DNA of 64,000 bases from Pseudescherichia sp031998825 (GCF_031998825.1 NZ_DAMACX010000021.1:1-64000), one strand, 5' to 3'. Counted from the first letter of the stretch, positions 25,813 to 35,085 are shown. Numbers and translations are program-made. The notes: generated from the sequence alone by a model not told the origin.

Positions 25813-27058
25813 CGCGCTGCAGCAGTGGCATCATCTGTTTGAAGCCCGGGGCGAGACCCGATCCGAGCAGGCCGAGCAGCACCTACAGCAGATGCTGCGC
25901 TTAGGCCTGCCGACGCGCAAACAGGAAGACTGGAAATATACCTCTCTCGACGGACTGCTGAAGCGCCAGTTTGTCGCTAAAAGCAGCCGCATTAGCGCTG
26001 AACAGCGTGATGCGCTGGCGCTGCCGGTAGATGCTCTGCGGCTGGTCTTTATTGACGGACAGTTTGATGCGGACCTGAGCGACAGCCTGGATAACAGCGG
26101 GTATAGCGTGACGATCGGCGACGAGCGTAGCGCGCTGCCCGCGCCGGTTCAGTCTGAGGTCTTTTTACATCTGACCGAAAGCCTCGCGACGAGCGTGACG
26201 CACATTCGCGTGGCGCGTAACCAGCGGCCTGCTAAGCCGTTGCTCTTAATGCACATTACTCAGGGGCTGGACGGTGATGAGATGAATACCGCTCACTACC
26301 GGCACCACCTTGAGCTGGCCGAGAGCGCAGAGGCGACAATTTATGAGCACTATGTCAGCCTGAACGACAGGAGCCATTTTACCGGCTCGCGCCTGACGAT
26401 GAACGTTGGCGCGAACGCGCAGCTGCACCATGTGAAGCTGGCCTTTGAGAACGCGGGCAGCTACCACTTTGCCCATAACGATCTCTTTATGGCTGCGGAT
26501 GCCGCCGCCTGGAGCCACAGCTTCCTGCTCGGCGGAGCGGTGCTGCGCCACAATACCAGCACCCAGCTCAATGGTGAAAATACCACCCTGCGCATCAACA
26601 GCCTGGCAATGCCGGTTAACAATGAGGTATGCGATACCCGAACCTGGCTTGAGCATAACAAAGGCTTCTGCAATAGCCGCCAGCTGCATAAAACCATTGT
26701 CAGCGACAAAGGCCGGGCGGTGTTTAACGGCATGATTAACGTGGCGCAGCATGCCATCAAAACCGACGGGCAGATGACCAACAACAATCTGCTGCTGGGC
26801 CGGCTGGCGGAGGTGGATACCAAGCCGCAGCTGGAGATCTACGCCGACGATGTGAAATGCAGCCACGGAGCGACCGTTGGCCGTATTGATGATGAACAGA
26901 TGTTCTACCTGCGCTCGCGCGGTATCGATCAACAGGCCGCGCAGCAGATGATTATCTATGCCTTTGCCGCTGAACTGACGGAAGCCATCAGTGACGAAGC
27001 GTTAAAGCAGCAGGTGCTGAGTCGTATCGGTCAGCGCCTGGCAGGGGGTAATGCATGA
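25787..27058 (+). CDS. sufD: Fe-S cluster assembly subunit SufD
   Basis: A 423-residue partner of SufB in SufBC2D, needed for iron acquisition into the scaffold. The true start is ATG 25787 (MAGLPNSSNALQQWHH), within the end of sufC; the frame is open further upstream but only in the shadow of sufC. The conserved C-terminal half includes the histidine in KCSHGATVGRIDDEQMFYL. sufS overlaps its stop by four bases (ATGA). Confidence 0.95.
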   Translation: MAGLPNSSNALQQWHHLFEARGETRSEQAEQHLQQMLRLGLPTRKQEDWKYTSLDGLLKRQFVAKSSRISAEQRDALALPVDALRLVFIDGQFDADLSDSLDNSGYSVTIGDERSALPAPVQSEVFLHLTESLATSVTHIRVARNQRPAKPLLLMHITQGLDGDEMNTAHYRHHLELAESAEATIYEHYVSLNDRSHFTGSRLTMNVGANAQLHHVKLAFENAGSYHFAHNDLFMAADAAAWSHSFLLGGAVLRHNTSTQLNGENTTLRINSLAMPVNNEVCDTRTWLEHNKGFCNSRQLHKTIVSDKGRAVFNGMINVAQHAIKTDGQMTNNNLLLGRLAEVDTKPQLEIYADDVKCSHGATVGRIDDEQMFYLRSRGIDQQAAQQMIIYAFAAELTEAISDEALKQQVLSRIGQRLAGGNA

Positions 27059-28275
27059 GCTATTCCGTGAGCGACGTACGGGCGGACTTTCCCGTTCTGG
27101 GACGTGAAGTGAACGGCGTGCCGCTGGCGTATCTCGACAGCGCCGCCAGCGCGCAGAAACCCAATCAGGTTATCGACGCCGAGGCGGAATTCTATCGTCA
27201 CGGCTATGCGGCCGTGCACCGGGGTATTCATACCCTGAGCGCAGAGGCAACGCAGCGGATGGAGAACGTGCGTGCGCAGGCGGCCGGTTTCCTCAATGCC
27301 CGGACGGCGGAAGAGATCGTTTTTGTACGCGGTACGACCGAAGGGATCAATCTTGTAGCGAACAGCTGGGGCAGCAGCCAGATTCGCGCCGGGGATAACA
27401 TCATCATTACGATGATGGAGCACCATGCCAACATTGTTCCCTGGCAGATGCTGTGCGAGCGCACCGGCGCAGAGCTGCGGGTCATTCCACTTAATTCGGA
27501 CGGCACGCTGCAGATGGACGTCTGGCGCGAGCTGCTTGACGATCGCACCCGCTTGCTGGCCATTACTCATGTCTCAAACGTGCTGGGTACCGAAAACCCT
27601 GTTGCGGAGATGACCGCGCTTGCCCATCAGCATGGCGCGAAGGTGCTGGTGGACGGCGCCCAGGCTGTCATGCACCACACCGTTGATGTCCAGGCGCTGG
27701 ATTGCGACTTCTATACCTTCTCCGCGCACAAACTCTATGGGCCTACCGGGATCGGCATTCTCTACGTCAAAGAGGATATCCTCCAGGCAATGCCGCCGTG
27801 GGAAGGGGGCGGGTCGATGATCGCTACCGTTAGCCTGACGGACGGCACAACCTATGCCAGAGCGCCCTGGCGCTTTGAGGCCGGGACGCCGAACACCGGC
27901 GGGATTATCGCCCTCGGTGCAGCAATAGAGTATGTCAGCACCCTGGGCCTCGATAATATTCAGGCTTACGAGAAGTCGTTGATGGAATACGCGCTAGCTG
28001 AAATGGCGAGCGTGCCAGATATCACGCTGTATGGTCCTGCACACCGCCAGGGCGTCATTGCATTCAATTTAGGTAAGCATCATGCCTATGACGTAGGGAG
28101 CTTCCTGGATAACTACGGCGTTGCAGTACGTACTGGTCACCACTGCGCAATGCCGCTGATGGCGTTTTATAACGTTCCGGCCATGTGTCGTGCATCGCTG
28201 GCTATTTACAACACGCAGGAAGAGGTGGATCGTCTGGTAGCCGGGCTGAAACGTATTCATCAGCTGCTGGGCTAA
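27055..28275 (+). CDS. sufS: Cysteine desulfurase SufS
   Basis: A 406-residue PLP enzyme of the class II NifS group that takes sulfur from L-cysteine and passes it as persulfide to SufE. PLP-binding Lys226 lies in SAHKLYGPTG and the persulfide Cys364 in RTGHHCAMPL. Length equals E. coli SufS. It overlaps the end of sufD by four bases, and sufE follows after 13 bases. Confidence 0.96.
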   Translation: MSYSVSDVRADFPVLGREVNGVPLAYLDSAASAQKPNQVIDAEAEFYRHGYAAVHRGIHTLSAEATQRMENVRAQAAGFLNARTAEEIVFVRGTTEGINLVANSWGSSQIRAGDNIIITMMEHHANIVPWQMLCERTGAELRVIPLNSDGTLQMDVWRELLDDRTRLLAITHVSNVLGTENPVAEMTALAHQHGAKVLVDGAQAVMHHTVDVQALDCDFYTFSAHKLYGPTGIGILYVKEDILQAMPPWEGGGSMIATVSLTDGTTYARAPWRFEAGTPNTGGIIALGAAIEYVSTLGLDNIQAYEKSLMEYALAEMASVPDITLYGPAHRQGVIAFNLGKHHAYDVGSFLDNYGVAVRTGHHCAMPLMAFYNVPAMCRASLAIYNTQEEVDRLVAGLKRIHQLLG

Positions 28276-28288
28276 CAAAGGAGCGGTT

Positions 28289-28705
28289 ATGGCTGAATTA
28301 CCCGATAAAGAGCGACTGCTGCGTAATTTTACGCGCTGCGCAAACTGGGAAGAGAAATATCTCTATATTATCGAGCTGGGTCAGCGTCTGCCGGCGTTGA
28401 GCGAGCAGGCGCACAGCGCGGAAAACACCATTCAGGGCTGCCAGAGCCAGGTATGGATCGTTATGCAGCAAAATGAGAGCGGCATTATCGAGTTGCAGGG
28501 CGATAGCGACGCGGCCATTGTTAAAGGACTTATCGCCGTGGTCTTTATTCTGTATCAGCAGATGACGGCCCAGGATATTGTCGCTTTTGATGTTCGCCCA
28601 TGGTTTGAGAAAATGGCCCTTGCTCAGCATTTAACCCCTTCGCGCTCCCAGGGACTGGAAGCCATGATCCGCGCAATTCGTAACAAAGCTTCCAACATTA
28701 GCTAA
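28289..28705 (+). CDS. sufE: Sulfur acceptor protein SufE
   Basis: A 138-residue protein that stimulates SufS and carries persulfide on Cys51 (TIQGCQSQVW) to SufB. AAAGGAG lies 6 bases before the ATG. It is the last gene of the suf operon and is followed by a hairpin. Confidence 0.96.
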   Translation: MAELPDKERLLRNFTRCANWEEKYLYIIELGQRLPALSEQAHSAENTIQGCQSQVWIVMQQNESGIIELQGDSDAAIVKGLIAVVFILYQQMTAQDIVAFDVRPWFEKMALAQHLTPSRSQGLEAMIRAIRNKASNIS

Positions 28706-28731
28706 ACTGTTTATATAGCTTTCATCCTGTT

Positions 28732-28763
28732 ACGCGAGGTGGCTTGCCGCCTCGTGTAATTTT
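28732..28763 (+). terminator. Terminator of the suf operon
   Basis: A 12-bp stem with one mismatch and one G-T pair (ACGCGAGGTGGC / GCCGCCTCGTGT) is followed by AATTTT. It lies 27 bases after sufE. Confidence 0.75.
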
Positions 28764-28804
28764 CAGCTTTCTGGCGCTGGGCCAGTGAATACGGGAACTT
28801 CAGT

Positions 28805-29824
28805 ATGAAACGCGCGTCTCTAATAACAGTTAGCCTTATCAGCGCATTTAGCGCTATTCAAACTGCCCATGCAGCGGATTATTTACTGCCGCCGCCAGGC
28901 AGTCGTCTCATTGGTCAAAATCAGACCTATACCGTGCAGCCGCAGGATCGCAACCTGCAGGCCATTGGTCGCCACTTTGACACCCCCGCGATGTTGCTTA
29001 TTGAAGCAAACAATACCATTGCGCCGGTGCCGAAGCCGGGAACAGTGATGACAATCCCTTCTCAGATGCTGCTGCCCGATACGCCGCGGGAGGGCGTTGT
29101 GATTAACCTGGCGGAGCTACGGCTCTATTTCTATCCGCCGGGTGAAAACAGCGTGCAGGTCTATCCTATCGGTATTGGCCAGCAGGGGCTCGAAACGCCC
29201 GTCACGCTGACCAGGATAAGCCAGAAGATACCTAACCCTACCTGGACGCCTCCTGCGGGCATACGGGCGCGTTCGCAGGCGAAAGGCATCACGCTACCGG
29301 CCGTTGTTCCTGCCGGACCTAATAACCCGCTGGGACGCTTTGCGCTGCGTCTCGCAGAGGGCAGGGGTGAATATCTCATTCACGGGACCAATGCCCCTGA
29401 CAGCGTCGGGCTGCGCGTCAGCTCGGGTTGTATCCGTATGGCCGCGCCGGATATTCAGGCGCTCTTTTCTCAGGCCTCAACTGGAATGCCAGTGCGCATC
29501 ATCAATGAACCCGTGAAGTACTCCGTAGAGCCTGACGGCAAGCAGTATATTGAGGTGCACCGTCCGCTCTCGCAGCTGCCGGAGGAGAATACGCAAACCG
29601 TGCCTATTTCGCTGACGGCGACCTTTAGCGACACGATTCGCCAGGCGGGCGGGGATCGATCAACGATTGATAAAGCCATGCTCCGGCGTGCGGGTTACCC
29701 AGTAAGCGTGCCGGTGGCAAAGAGCGAGTCTGGTCCGGCAGCGGTGCTTTCAGCGCACAACAGCAGTTCTTCCGCAGTGACCGCAGCAGGAAGTGAAGGT
29801 TCGGGCAGGATGATGACGCAGTAG
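28805..29824 (+). CDS. ldtE: L,D-transpeptidase LdtE
   Basis: A 339-residue periplasmic enzyme (YnhG) that forms 3-3 cross-links in peptidoglycan. The signal peptide spans residues 1-23 (MKRASLITVSLISAFSAIQT then AHA). A LysM-like domain covers about residues 40-90, and the YkuD catalytic domain about 96-235, with the histidine in LIHGTNAP and the nucleophile Cys209 in RVSSGCIRM. The C-terminal 40 residues are Ser/Ala-rich and low in complexity. It lies between suf and lpp, as in E. coli, converging on lpp with a shared terminator. Confidence 0.95.
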   Translation: MKRASLITVSLISAFSAIQTAHAADYLLPPPGSRLIGQNQTYTVQPQDRNLQAIGRHFDTPAMLLIEANNTIAPVPKPGTVMTIPSQMLLPDTPREGVVINLAELRLYFYPPGENSVQVYPIGIGQQGLETPVTLTRISQKIPNPTWTPPAGIRARSQAKGITLPAVVPAGPNNPLGRFALRLAEGRGEYLIHGTNAPDSVGLRVSSGCIRMAAPDIQALFSQASTGMPVRIINEPVKYSVEPDGKQYIEVHRPLSQLPEENTQTVPISLTATFSDTIRQAGGDRSTIDKAMLRRAGYPVSVPVAKSESGPAAVLSAHNSSSSAVTAAGSEGSGRMMTQ

Positions 29825-29848
29825 TCAGAGAGGCTGATAAATCGCAGG

Positions 29849-29885
29849 CAAAAAAAATGGCGCACAGTGTGCGCCATTTTATTAC
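29849..29885. terminator. Bidirectional terminator between ldtE and lpp
   Basis: A 12-bp perfect stem (AAAATGGCGCAC / GTGCGCCATTTT) has A runs on the left and T runs on the right, so it works for both convergent genes. Confidence 0.92.
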
Positions 29886-29893
29886 AGGAACTC

Positions 29894-30130
29894 TTACTTA
29901 CGGTAAGAGTGAGCCTGGTTGTCCAGACGCTGGTTAGCGCGAGCTGCGTCGTCTTTAGCAGCCTGAACGTCAGAACGGATTGCGTTCACGTCGTTGCTCA
30001 GCTGGTCAACTTTAGCGTTCAGAGTCTGAACGTCAGAAGACAGCTGATCGATTTTAGCGTTGCTGGAGCAACCTGCCAGCAGAGTAGAACCCAGGATTAC
30101 CGCGCCCAGTACCAGTTTAGTACGATTCAT
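29894..30130 (-). CDS. lpp: Major outer-membrane (Braun) lipoprotein
   Basis: A 78-residue precursor whose signal peptide ends in the lipobox LLAGC (Cys21 lipidated). The mature part is a heptad-repeat helix that forms a trimeric coiled coil and ends in YRK, whose C-terminal lysine is joined to peptidoglycan. Sequence and context (ldtE-lpp-pykF) match E. coli, and it is normally among the most abundant cell proteins. GAGGG lies before the ATG. Confidence 0.98.
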   Translation of the reverse strand: MNRTKLVLGAVILGSTLLAGCSSNAKIDQLSSDVQTLNAKVDQLSNDVNAIRSDVQAAKDDAARANQRLDNQAHSYRK

Positions 30131-30174
30131 TATTAATACCCTCTAGATTGAGTTAATCTCCATGTAGCGTTACA

Positions 30175-30203
30175 AGTATTACACAAAGTTTTTTATGTTG
30201 AGA
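30175..30203 (-). promoter_or_regulatory. lpp promoter
   Basis: The minus strand upstream of lpp closely follows the E. coli lpp promoter and 5' UTR as I recall them. TAATACT is the -10, TCTCAACATA covers the -35 region, the sequence between is very AT-rich, and the leader contains ACGCTACATGGAG. Confidence 0.75.
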
Positions 30204-30385
30204 ATATTTTTTTGATGGGAATACCCCTAAATTTGATCGTTCGCTCAAAGATGCATCGACTTTTGTGGGGGAGGCAAAAAAACTGTGTGAAAACAGACCA
30301 CTTTCATCGGATATATCTTATGAAATACGACGTTAAATAGTTTAAGCCGATTTGCATTTCTATTGATAGTGGCTATTGATGGAAT

Positions 30386-30413
30386 AAAAAAAGCGCCCTG
30401 AGGGCGCTTTTAA
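30386..30413 (-). terminator. Terminator of pykF
   Basis: An 11-bp inverted repeat (AAAAGCGCCCT / AGGGCGCTTTT) lies about 27 bases past the pykF stop, with a T run on the minus strand. Confidence 0.88.
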
Positions 30414-30438
30414 TGTAAATTAATAGAGCTGTTAATAA

Positions 30439-31851
30439 TTACAGTACGTGTACAGAAGCGGTATTAGTTGTACCGCTCGGGACCAGAGCACCGGATACCA
30501 TCACAACCACATCGCCTTTCTGTGCCAGGCCGCTCTCCAGCGCAATCTCTTTACCTTGCAGGTAGAAATCATCCGTAGAAGCGATCTCGTTCACCAGCTG
30601 GGCGACCACGCCTTTGCTCAGCACCAGCTGACGGGCAGTCTGTTCATTGGTGGTCAGGGCCAGAATGGTAGCATCCGGGAAGTATTTACGTACTGCACGA
30701 GCCGATTTGCCGCCCTGGGTTGCTACAACGATCAGCGGTGCTTCCAGTTTCTCAGCAGTCTCTACCGCACCACGGCAGACGGCTTCGGTGATGCGCAGCT
30801 TACGGCTGTCGTTGTTGAAGTCCAGACGGCTGGTCATCACGCGATCGGTACGCTCACAGATGGTCGCCATAATGGTCACGGCTTCCAGCGGGTATTTACC
30901 CTTGGCAGATTCACCAGAGAGCATCACAGCATCGGTACCGTCAAGGATGGCGTTGGCTACGTCGCCTGCTTCAGCGCGGGTTGGACGCGGGTTCTTGATC
31001 ATGGAGTCCAGCATCTGCGTGGCGGTAATCACCACTTTACGCGCCCGGATACATTTTTCGATCATCATCTTCTGCGCGAAGATAACCTCTTCAACCGGGA
31101 TCTCTACGCCGAGGTCGCCACGGGCAACCATGATGCCATCAGACGCTTCGAGGATTTCGTCGAAGTTATTCAGGCCTTCCTGGTTTTCGATCTTGGAGAT
31201 GATCTGAATGTTTTCGCCGCCGTGCGCCTTCAGGTGCTCGCGGATCTCAACAACGTCAGAACGTTTACGGATAAAGGAGGCCGCAACGAAATCGACGCCC
31301 TGTTCGCAGCCGAAGATCAGATCCTGTTTGTCTTTCTCGGCCAGCGCAGGCAGGGCGATAGAGACGCCCGGCAGGTTCACACCTTTATTTTCGCCGAGGT
31401 CGCCGTTGTTCAGTACCTTACAGACAACGTTGTTGCCTTCGATAGCAGTCACTTCCATACCGATCAGGCCATCGTCAACCAGCACGGTGTTGCCGACGGA
31501 GAGGTCGGTAGTGAAACCTTCATAGGTCACAGCGACGATTTCGTTGTTACCGACGACGGATTTATCGGAGGTGAAGGTGAAGGTCTGGCCTGCTTTCAGA
31601 GAGACGTCGTTGCCGCCTTCCAGCTTAATGGTACGGATTTCCGGTCCTTTGGTATCCAGCAAAATGGCGGCTTTTTTACCGGTTTTGCTCATCACGTTGC
31701 GCAGGTTCTGGATGCGCTGACCGTGTTCTGCATAGTCACCGTGAGAGAAGTTAAGACGCATAACGTTCATCCCGGCGTCCAGCATTTTGGTCAACATCTC
31801 TTCGGATTCGGTTTTCGGGCCGATGGTGCAAACAATTTTGGTCTTTTTCAT
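30439..31851 (-). CDS. pykF: Pyruvate kinase I
   Basis: Fructose-1,6-bisphosphate-activated pyruvate kinase, the last glycolytic step (PEP plus ADP to pyruvate plus ATP). The 470 residues match E. coli PykF. The start is MKKTKIVCTIGPKTES, the active-site signature MVARGDLGVE is present, and MLSGESAKGKYP is conserved. A Cra-type site lies upstream at 32057. It opposes ppsA functionally, and both have Cra-like sites. Confidence 0.97.
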   Translation of the reverse strand: MKKTKIVCTIGPKTESEEMLTKMLDAGMNVMRLNFSHGDYAEHGQRIQNLRNVMSKTGKKAAILLDTKGPEIRTIKLEGGNDVSLKAGQTFTFTSDKSVVGNNEIVAVTYEGFTTDLSVGNTVLVDDGLIGMEVTAIEGNNVVCKVLNNGDLGENKGVNLPGVSIALPALAEKDKQDLIFGCEQGVDFVAASFIRKRSDVVEIREHLKAHGGENIQIISKIENQEGLNNFDEILEASDGIMVARGDLGVEIPVEEVIFAQKMMIEKCIRARKVVITATQMLDSMIKNPRPTRAEAGDVANAILDGTDAVMLSGESAKGKYPLEAVTIMATICERTDRVMTSRLDFNNDSRKLRITEAVCRGAVETAEKLEAPLIVVATQGGKSARAVRKYFPDATILALTTNEQTARQLVLSKGVVAQLVNEIASTDDFYLQGKEIALESGLAQKGDVVVMVSGALVPSGTTNTASVHVL

Positions 31852-32056
31852 GACAGTCTTAGTCTTTAAGTTGTGAAGGATAGGAGAATAGCGCTCCGGG
31901 GGCGCACCGCCGCGGAGTCAAACCTGTGTTGCGAAAGTTGCGATGCCACAGCCTAAGGATAGGTGACATCAAAAGAGCGTGCAGAGTAATGTGTGCTTGA
32001 GTTTCAGCCCAAAACGGGAGTATGCGATGTGATAGTTGAATTTTACAGTTCAATGA

Positions 32057-32071
32057 GCTGAAACCATTCAA
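32057..32071. promoter_or_regulatory. Cra (FruR) site upstream of pykF
   Basis: GCTGAAACCATTCAA matches the Cra consensus and corresponds to the known E. coli pykF site, where Cra represses when fructose phosphates are low. It lies about 206 bases upstream of the pykF start. Confidence 0.8.
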
Positions 32072-32410
32072 TAGCGACCAGGCACCCATTATACGCTGAA
32101 AAAAGTGCAAAAGGAAAATGAAAACACCGTTTCAAAAGTGTTCCAGGCAGTTTCACAACGAAGTGTGATCAAGGTGTTAAGTATTGTCGAAAACCAGGCG
32201 GTGCTCAACGCGTCACGTACGCTGGGCATCGCTACAGATATCATAGTGATGAATGTTCATCTGGATAACGTGGCTAATTATAGTAGTAAATTGCCTATAG
32301 CATACTGACCAGGGCGGCAATAATACATTTATTAATATTAACATATATTATGTTAGCGCATTGGGAACACATAACTTTTATTAAAGTACGGTGAGTGAAA
32401 ATTTCACCAG
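32072..32410. other. AT-rich gap at the edge of the accessory region
   Basis: No convincing gene. A 67-codon frame from GTG 32105 lacks a ribosome site and has no family features. The last part is very AT-rich. This is where synteny with the E. coli pykF region (ydhZ and beyond) ends. Confidence 0.5.
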
Positions 32411-32434
32411 TGAAGCGAGGGTTAACTCGCTTCA
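32411..32434. terminator. Hairpin downstream of the LysR-type gene
   Basis: A 9-bp perfect inverted repeat (TGAAGCGAG / CTCGCTTCA) with a 6-base loop lies 17 bases past the stop of the minus-strand gene. A TTTT run follows only after some distance, so strength is uncertain. Confidence 0.55.
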
Positions 32435-32450
32435 TGTTTATAGCGCTGAC

Positions 32451-33302
32451 CTAAATGAAATTATTTATTATTGATTTGATCTGCATGACAATTTTGTTCA
32501 TTTTTTTATCGGTTGTATGGTACATGTAAATCATGGGCTTTATGTCTTTAACCGGAATGTATTCTACCCCGTCAACTTTAAACATCGTCGCCATTTTTCT
32601 CGTTAATAGTGAGCACCCCTTGCCGACTCGGATGTTATAAAGGAGACCGGTAAGGCTGAGATTATGTTCAATAAAAACAACGTCGGTAAAGTAGCCTTTC
32701 ACTACCTGGGAAAAGCTACGTTGAAGATAATTTGAGGTTAGATCCTTCCAAATAAAGATACGTGGCGTATCACTTTTAGACTGACAGTGCACCGACCTAC
32801 AGATCACAATTTCATCACCCTGCCATTTATCTACCTCACAGTTCGTATTAGAAGCGACCTCACGCAGCGAAACAATAATCATGTGCTTGCGAGCAACCTC
32901 ATCAATATCAGACAAGTTAATAACATATCTTTCACAATTAAAGATGAGATTTTCACTCTTCATTGCCATAACGATCTGTTGGTACAGCAGTTCAGGTACA
33001 CTAATATCAAAAATAATTGTTAAAGGGATATCAACATTTACTGAGCGGCATTCATTTTCGAGCGCCAGAATCATCTCATAAATAGGCTTGCACTTCTGAT
33101 AGTAGTCAAAAGCAAGCTCAGTAGGCTCAAGACTATTGTAAGCGCGGGTAAACAGTTTACCTCCCAGGTAGTCTTCCAGTTCGCATATGGCTTTACTTAA
33201 GGGGGAACGAGTGATACAGAGTGCTTCCGCAGCTTTAGCAAAATTGCGCTCTTCCATCGTTACCATAAAATATTTCATTTTTTTAGCAAGTAATGCGCCC
33301 AT
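32451..33302 (-). CDS. LysR-type transcriptional regulator, target unknown
   Basis: A 283-residue protein with an N-terminal winged helix-turn-helix (residues about 8-66: MKYFMVTMEERNFAKAAEAL then TRSPLSKAICELEDYLGG), the LysR layout, and a divergent effector domain. I do not recognise a named orthologue. It is more AT-rich than the flanking core genes, which suggests acquisition. ATG 33302 was chosen because GGAG lies 8 bases upstream and the HTH starts about 8 residues in; the frame continues upstream 67 codons without LysR similarity. It is divergent from the holin-like pair at 33537 and may control it. Confidence 0.82.
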   Translation of the reverse strand: MGALLAKKMKYFMVTMEERNFAKAAEALCITRSPLSKAICELEDYLGGKLFTRAYNSLEPTELAFDYYQKCKPIYEMILALENECRSVNVDIPLTIIFDISVPELLYQQIVMAMKSENLIFNCERYVINLSDIDEVARKHMIIVSLREVASNTNCEVDKWQGDEIVICRSVHCQSKSDTPRIFIWKDLTSNYLQRSFSQVVKGYFTDVVFIEHNLSLTGLLYNIRVGKGCSLLTRKMATMFKVDGVEYIPVKDIKPMIYMYHTTDKKMNKIVMQIKSIINNFI

Positions 33303-33536
33303 CCGGTTTTCTCCGATGTGAAAATGAGAGTCAGGTCCATACGATTGCAGTACATCTGAAACTATATTGATTAAAAGGTGTAATGTCATTTGCCAGACCA
33401 TTATAGTTTTTAAATTAAAGTTAAATATGATGCGTGATAACATCATTTTTCGATTAACTCTAGGTAATTTATGAACACTATTAAATCGGGATGGCAATAT
33501 CATCGGTCACTACAGCCTACGAAGGGGCAGGATTAA

Positions 33537-33941
33537 TTGACGACAGTAACAATGCATTTAAACATTATCAATGGCCCAAAGCCATTACAGGTGGCAATAC
33601 TTATGGCTCTCTCAACTATTATTAGCCATGATCCGGATACGTTTATCGCCGCTTTTGCTGGCAGTATCATTTTTGTGGTTTCTGCTATCGATTTTGCCGT
33701 CTGGGCACGGGTACTCTTGTTCGCCGCTTCGATGATGATTGGCCTGATCTGTTCAGAGTTCTCTGCCCAGGTATTATCTCAATTAAGCAGTAAGCTGCTG
33801 GGACTCGGGCTCGATGTGCCGCCCGTAGTGGGGGCGGTTGTCAGCGCGGCGGCGGCGGTTCGATTACTCATGTACCTCACTACTCGGCCTAAAAAGACTG
33901 GGTCAATTTTTGATCATAACTTTAGAAAAGGTGAAAAATGA
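33537..33941 (+). CDS. Holin-like small membrane protein (first of a pair)
   Basis: A 134-residue protein with three hydrophobic spans (about residues 18-30, 36-68 and 95-114) and a charged C-terminal tail (RPKKTG and FRKGEK). It resembles phage holins of the putative-holin family often annotated beside a second 3TM holin gene. The call rests on topology and general sequence character. The start is TTG 33537, with AAGGGGCAGGA just upstream; ATG 33552 is the alternative. Its stop overlaps the next gene by four bases (ATGA). Confidence 0.6.
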   Translation: MTTVTMHLNIINGPKPLQVAILMALSTIISHDPDTFIAAFAGSIIFVVSAIDFAVWARVLLFAASMMIGLICSEFSAQVLSQLSSKLLGLGLDVPPVVGAVVSAAAAVRLLMYLTTRPKKTGSIFDHNFRKGEK

Positions 33942-34231
33942 GCATTCTCTATTTTAGCTACGTAATTAATATTATTTCCGCAGGGCTGATTATCGCTAAG
34001 ATTGTCTTTACCTGTGTGGTTCATTCATCGCAACACCCCGCTTACTCCTGGATGACATGGGCGCTGGCCGTAGCCTGCAGCGCGCTTATCGTATGGATCT
34101 TTCATGGTCATTTCAAACTTGCCGAGCTGGCACAAATGGTTATCAATATTCTTTTTTGTATCGCTATATTTTCCGTTGATGGCGATCTGGCCTTTTTAAT
34201 CAAAGGAAAAAGAAACAAAGTAAACATATGA
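33938..34231 (+). CDS. Putative 3TM holin-like protein (second of a pair)
   Basis: A 97-residue protein with three predicted membrane helices (about residues 5-27, 37-55 and 65-89) and a short basic tail ending KGKRNKVNI. Size, topology and its overlap with the preceding gene fit the putative 3TM phage holin family. No endolysin or spanin gene follows, unlike in a phage lysis cassette. Confidence 0.6.
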   Translation: MSILYFSYVINIISAGLIIAKIVFTCVVHSSQHPAYSWMTWALAVACSALIVWIFHGHFKLAELAQMVINILFCIAIFSVDGDLAFLIKGKRNKVNI

Positions 34232-34458
34232 CACCTGTCTCACTGTGGAAACATAATAATAACTACATAATCTCCGGCTTTCAATGTATAAACGTGCTTG
34301 TTATGACCGGCTAAGACATGCTGGGTGTTAATTATATGCTTTACGTAATGGTTTCTTGTGATTAATGTTTTTTAATATATATATCCGAGAAATAATTTAG
34401 TATAAAACCATTGAGATTGCCCGCGTAAATTCACTATTTAGATTAGGATGATAAATGA

Positions 34459-35085
34459 ATGAATATTCACCGCGATATATTTTATCATCATGGTAACACT
34501 TTAACGCTAATTTGTGACGTTTCTGAGGTTCATGGTCAGTCAATAATAAAGGTTGCTGAAAATGGGTATATTCATGATATCTATTGTTGTGATTATCCTG
34601 TTCAGGATGTCAGGTTTGTTCAGGAACAGGTAACAAACACGATTATGATTACATGGCTGGCGTGGTTCGATCGGCAGCATAAACATTCTGGAACTTATCT
34701 GCTCAGCTTCGACGACGCGTTCGTTGTAGAGCGGGTCGATCTATTGCAGTCAAACTTTGCAGGGATAGAAAACAATACGTTGCCTACAGTCATACAGTTC
34801 GAAAATGTTTTACTGCTCTCGCAGATCTCTCTTGCTAAAGGCCGGATAAGTCTCAGCCTGTATGACGTCAAAACGCTACGAGAGCTCTGTCCGACCGCGC
34901 TGATTAAAGAGTGTGTGAGCTATGATTTCTTCCACCATCCCCAGGCGTGTGGGCAAAAATTTAGCGTCACAAAAATAGCGACTAATCAAGCAGTCATTAT
35001 GTTCTATAACGAGTTTGAACATCGCTGTGTTTATCGTTACACCGTGGGGATCGCCAGCAGCCTTGAAAAAATTTATTACAAATAA
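34459..35085 (+). CDS. Protein of unknown function, 208 residues
   Basis: No family recognised. It is a soluble-looking protein without signal peptide or membrane span, rich in beta-type alternating hydrophobic patterns, with scattered Cys and His. AGGA lies about 10 bases before the ATG. It lies 227 bases after the holin-like pair on the same strand and is AT-rich like its neighbours, so it probably entered the genome with them. A 35-codon-shifted overlapping frame at 35015 is a shadow. Confidence 0.65.
   Translation: MNIHRDIFYHHGNTLTLICDVSEVHGQSIIKVAENGYIHDIYCCDYPVQDVRFVQEQVTNTIMITWLAWFDRQHKHSGTYLLSFDDAFVVERVDLLQSNFAGIENNTLPTVIQFENVLLLSQISLAKGRISLSLYDVKTLRELCPTALIKECVSYDFFHHPQACGQKFSVTKIATNQAVIMFYNEFEHRCVYRYTVGIASSLEKIYYK

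Noticed and set aside
30448..31869. 473-codon open frame on the plus strand
   Set aside because: It is antisense to pykF over its whole length; a shadow of a highly biased gene.
32105..32308. 67-codon frame starting with GTG near pykF
   Set aside because: There is no ribosome site, no recognisable motif, and it begins inside the pykF promoter region.
33537..35085. Prophage remnant
   Set aside because: Only the holin-like pair looks phage-related; there is no integrase, endolysin, tail or capsid gene and no att-type repeat in view, so a prophage call is not supported.
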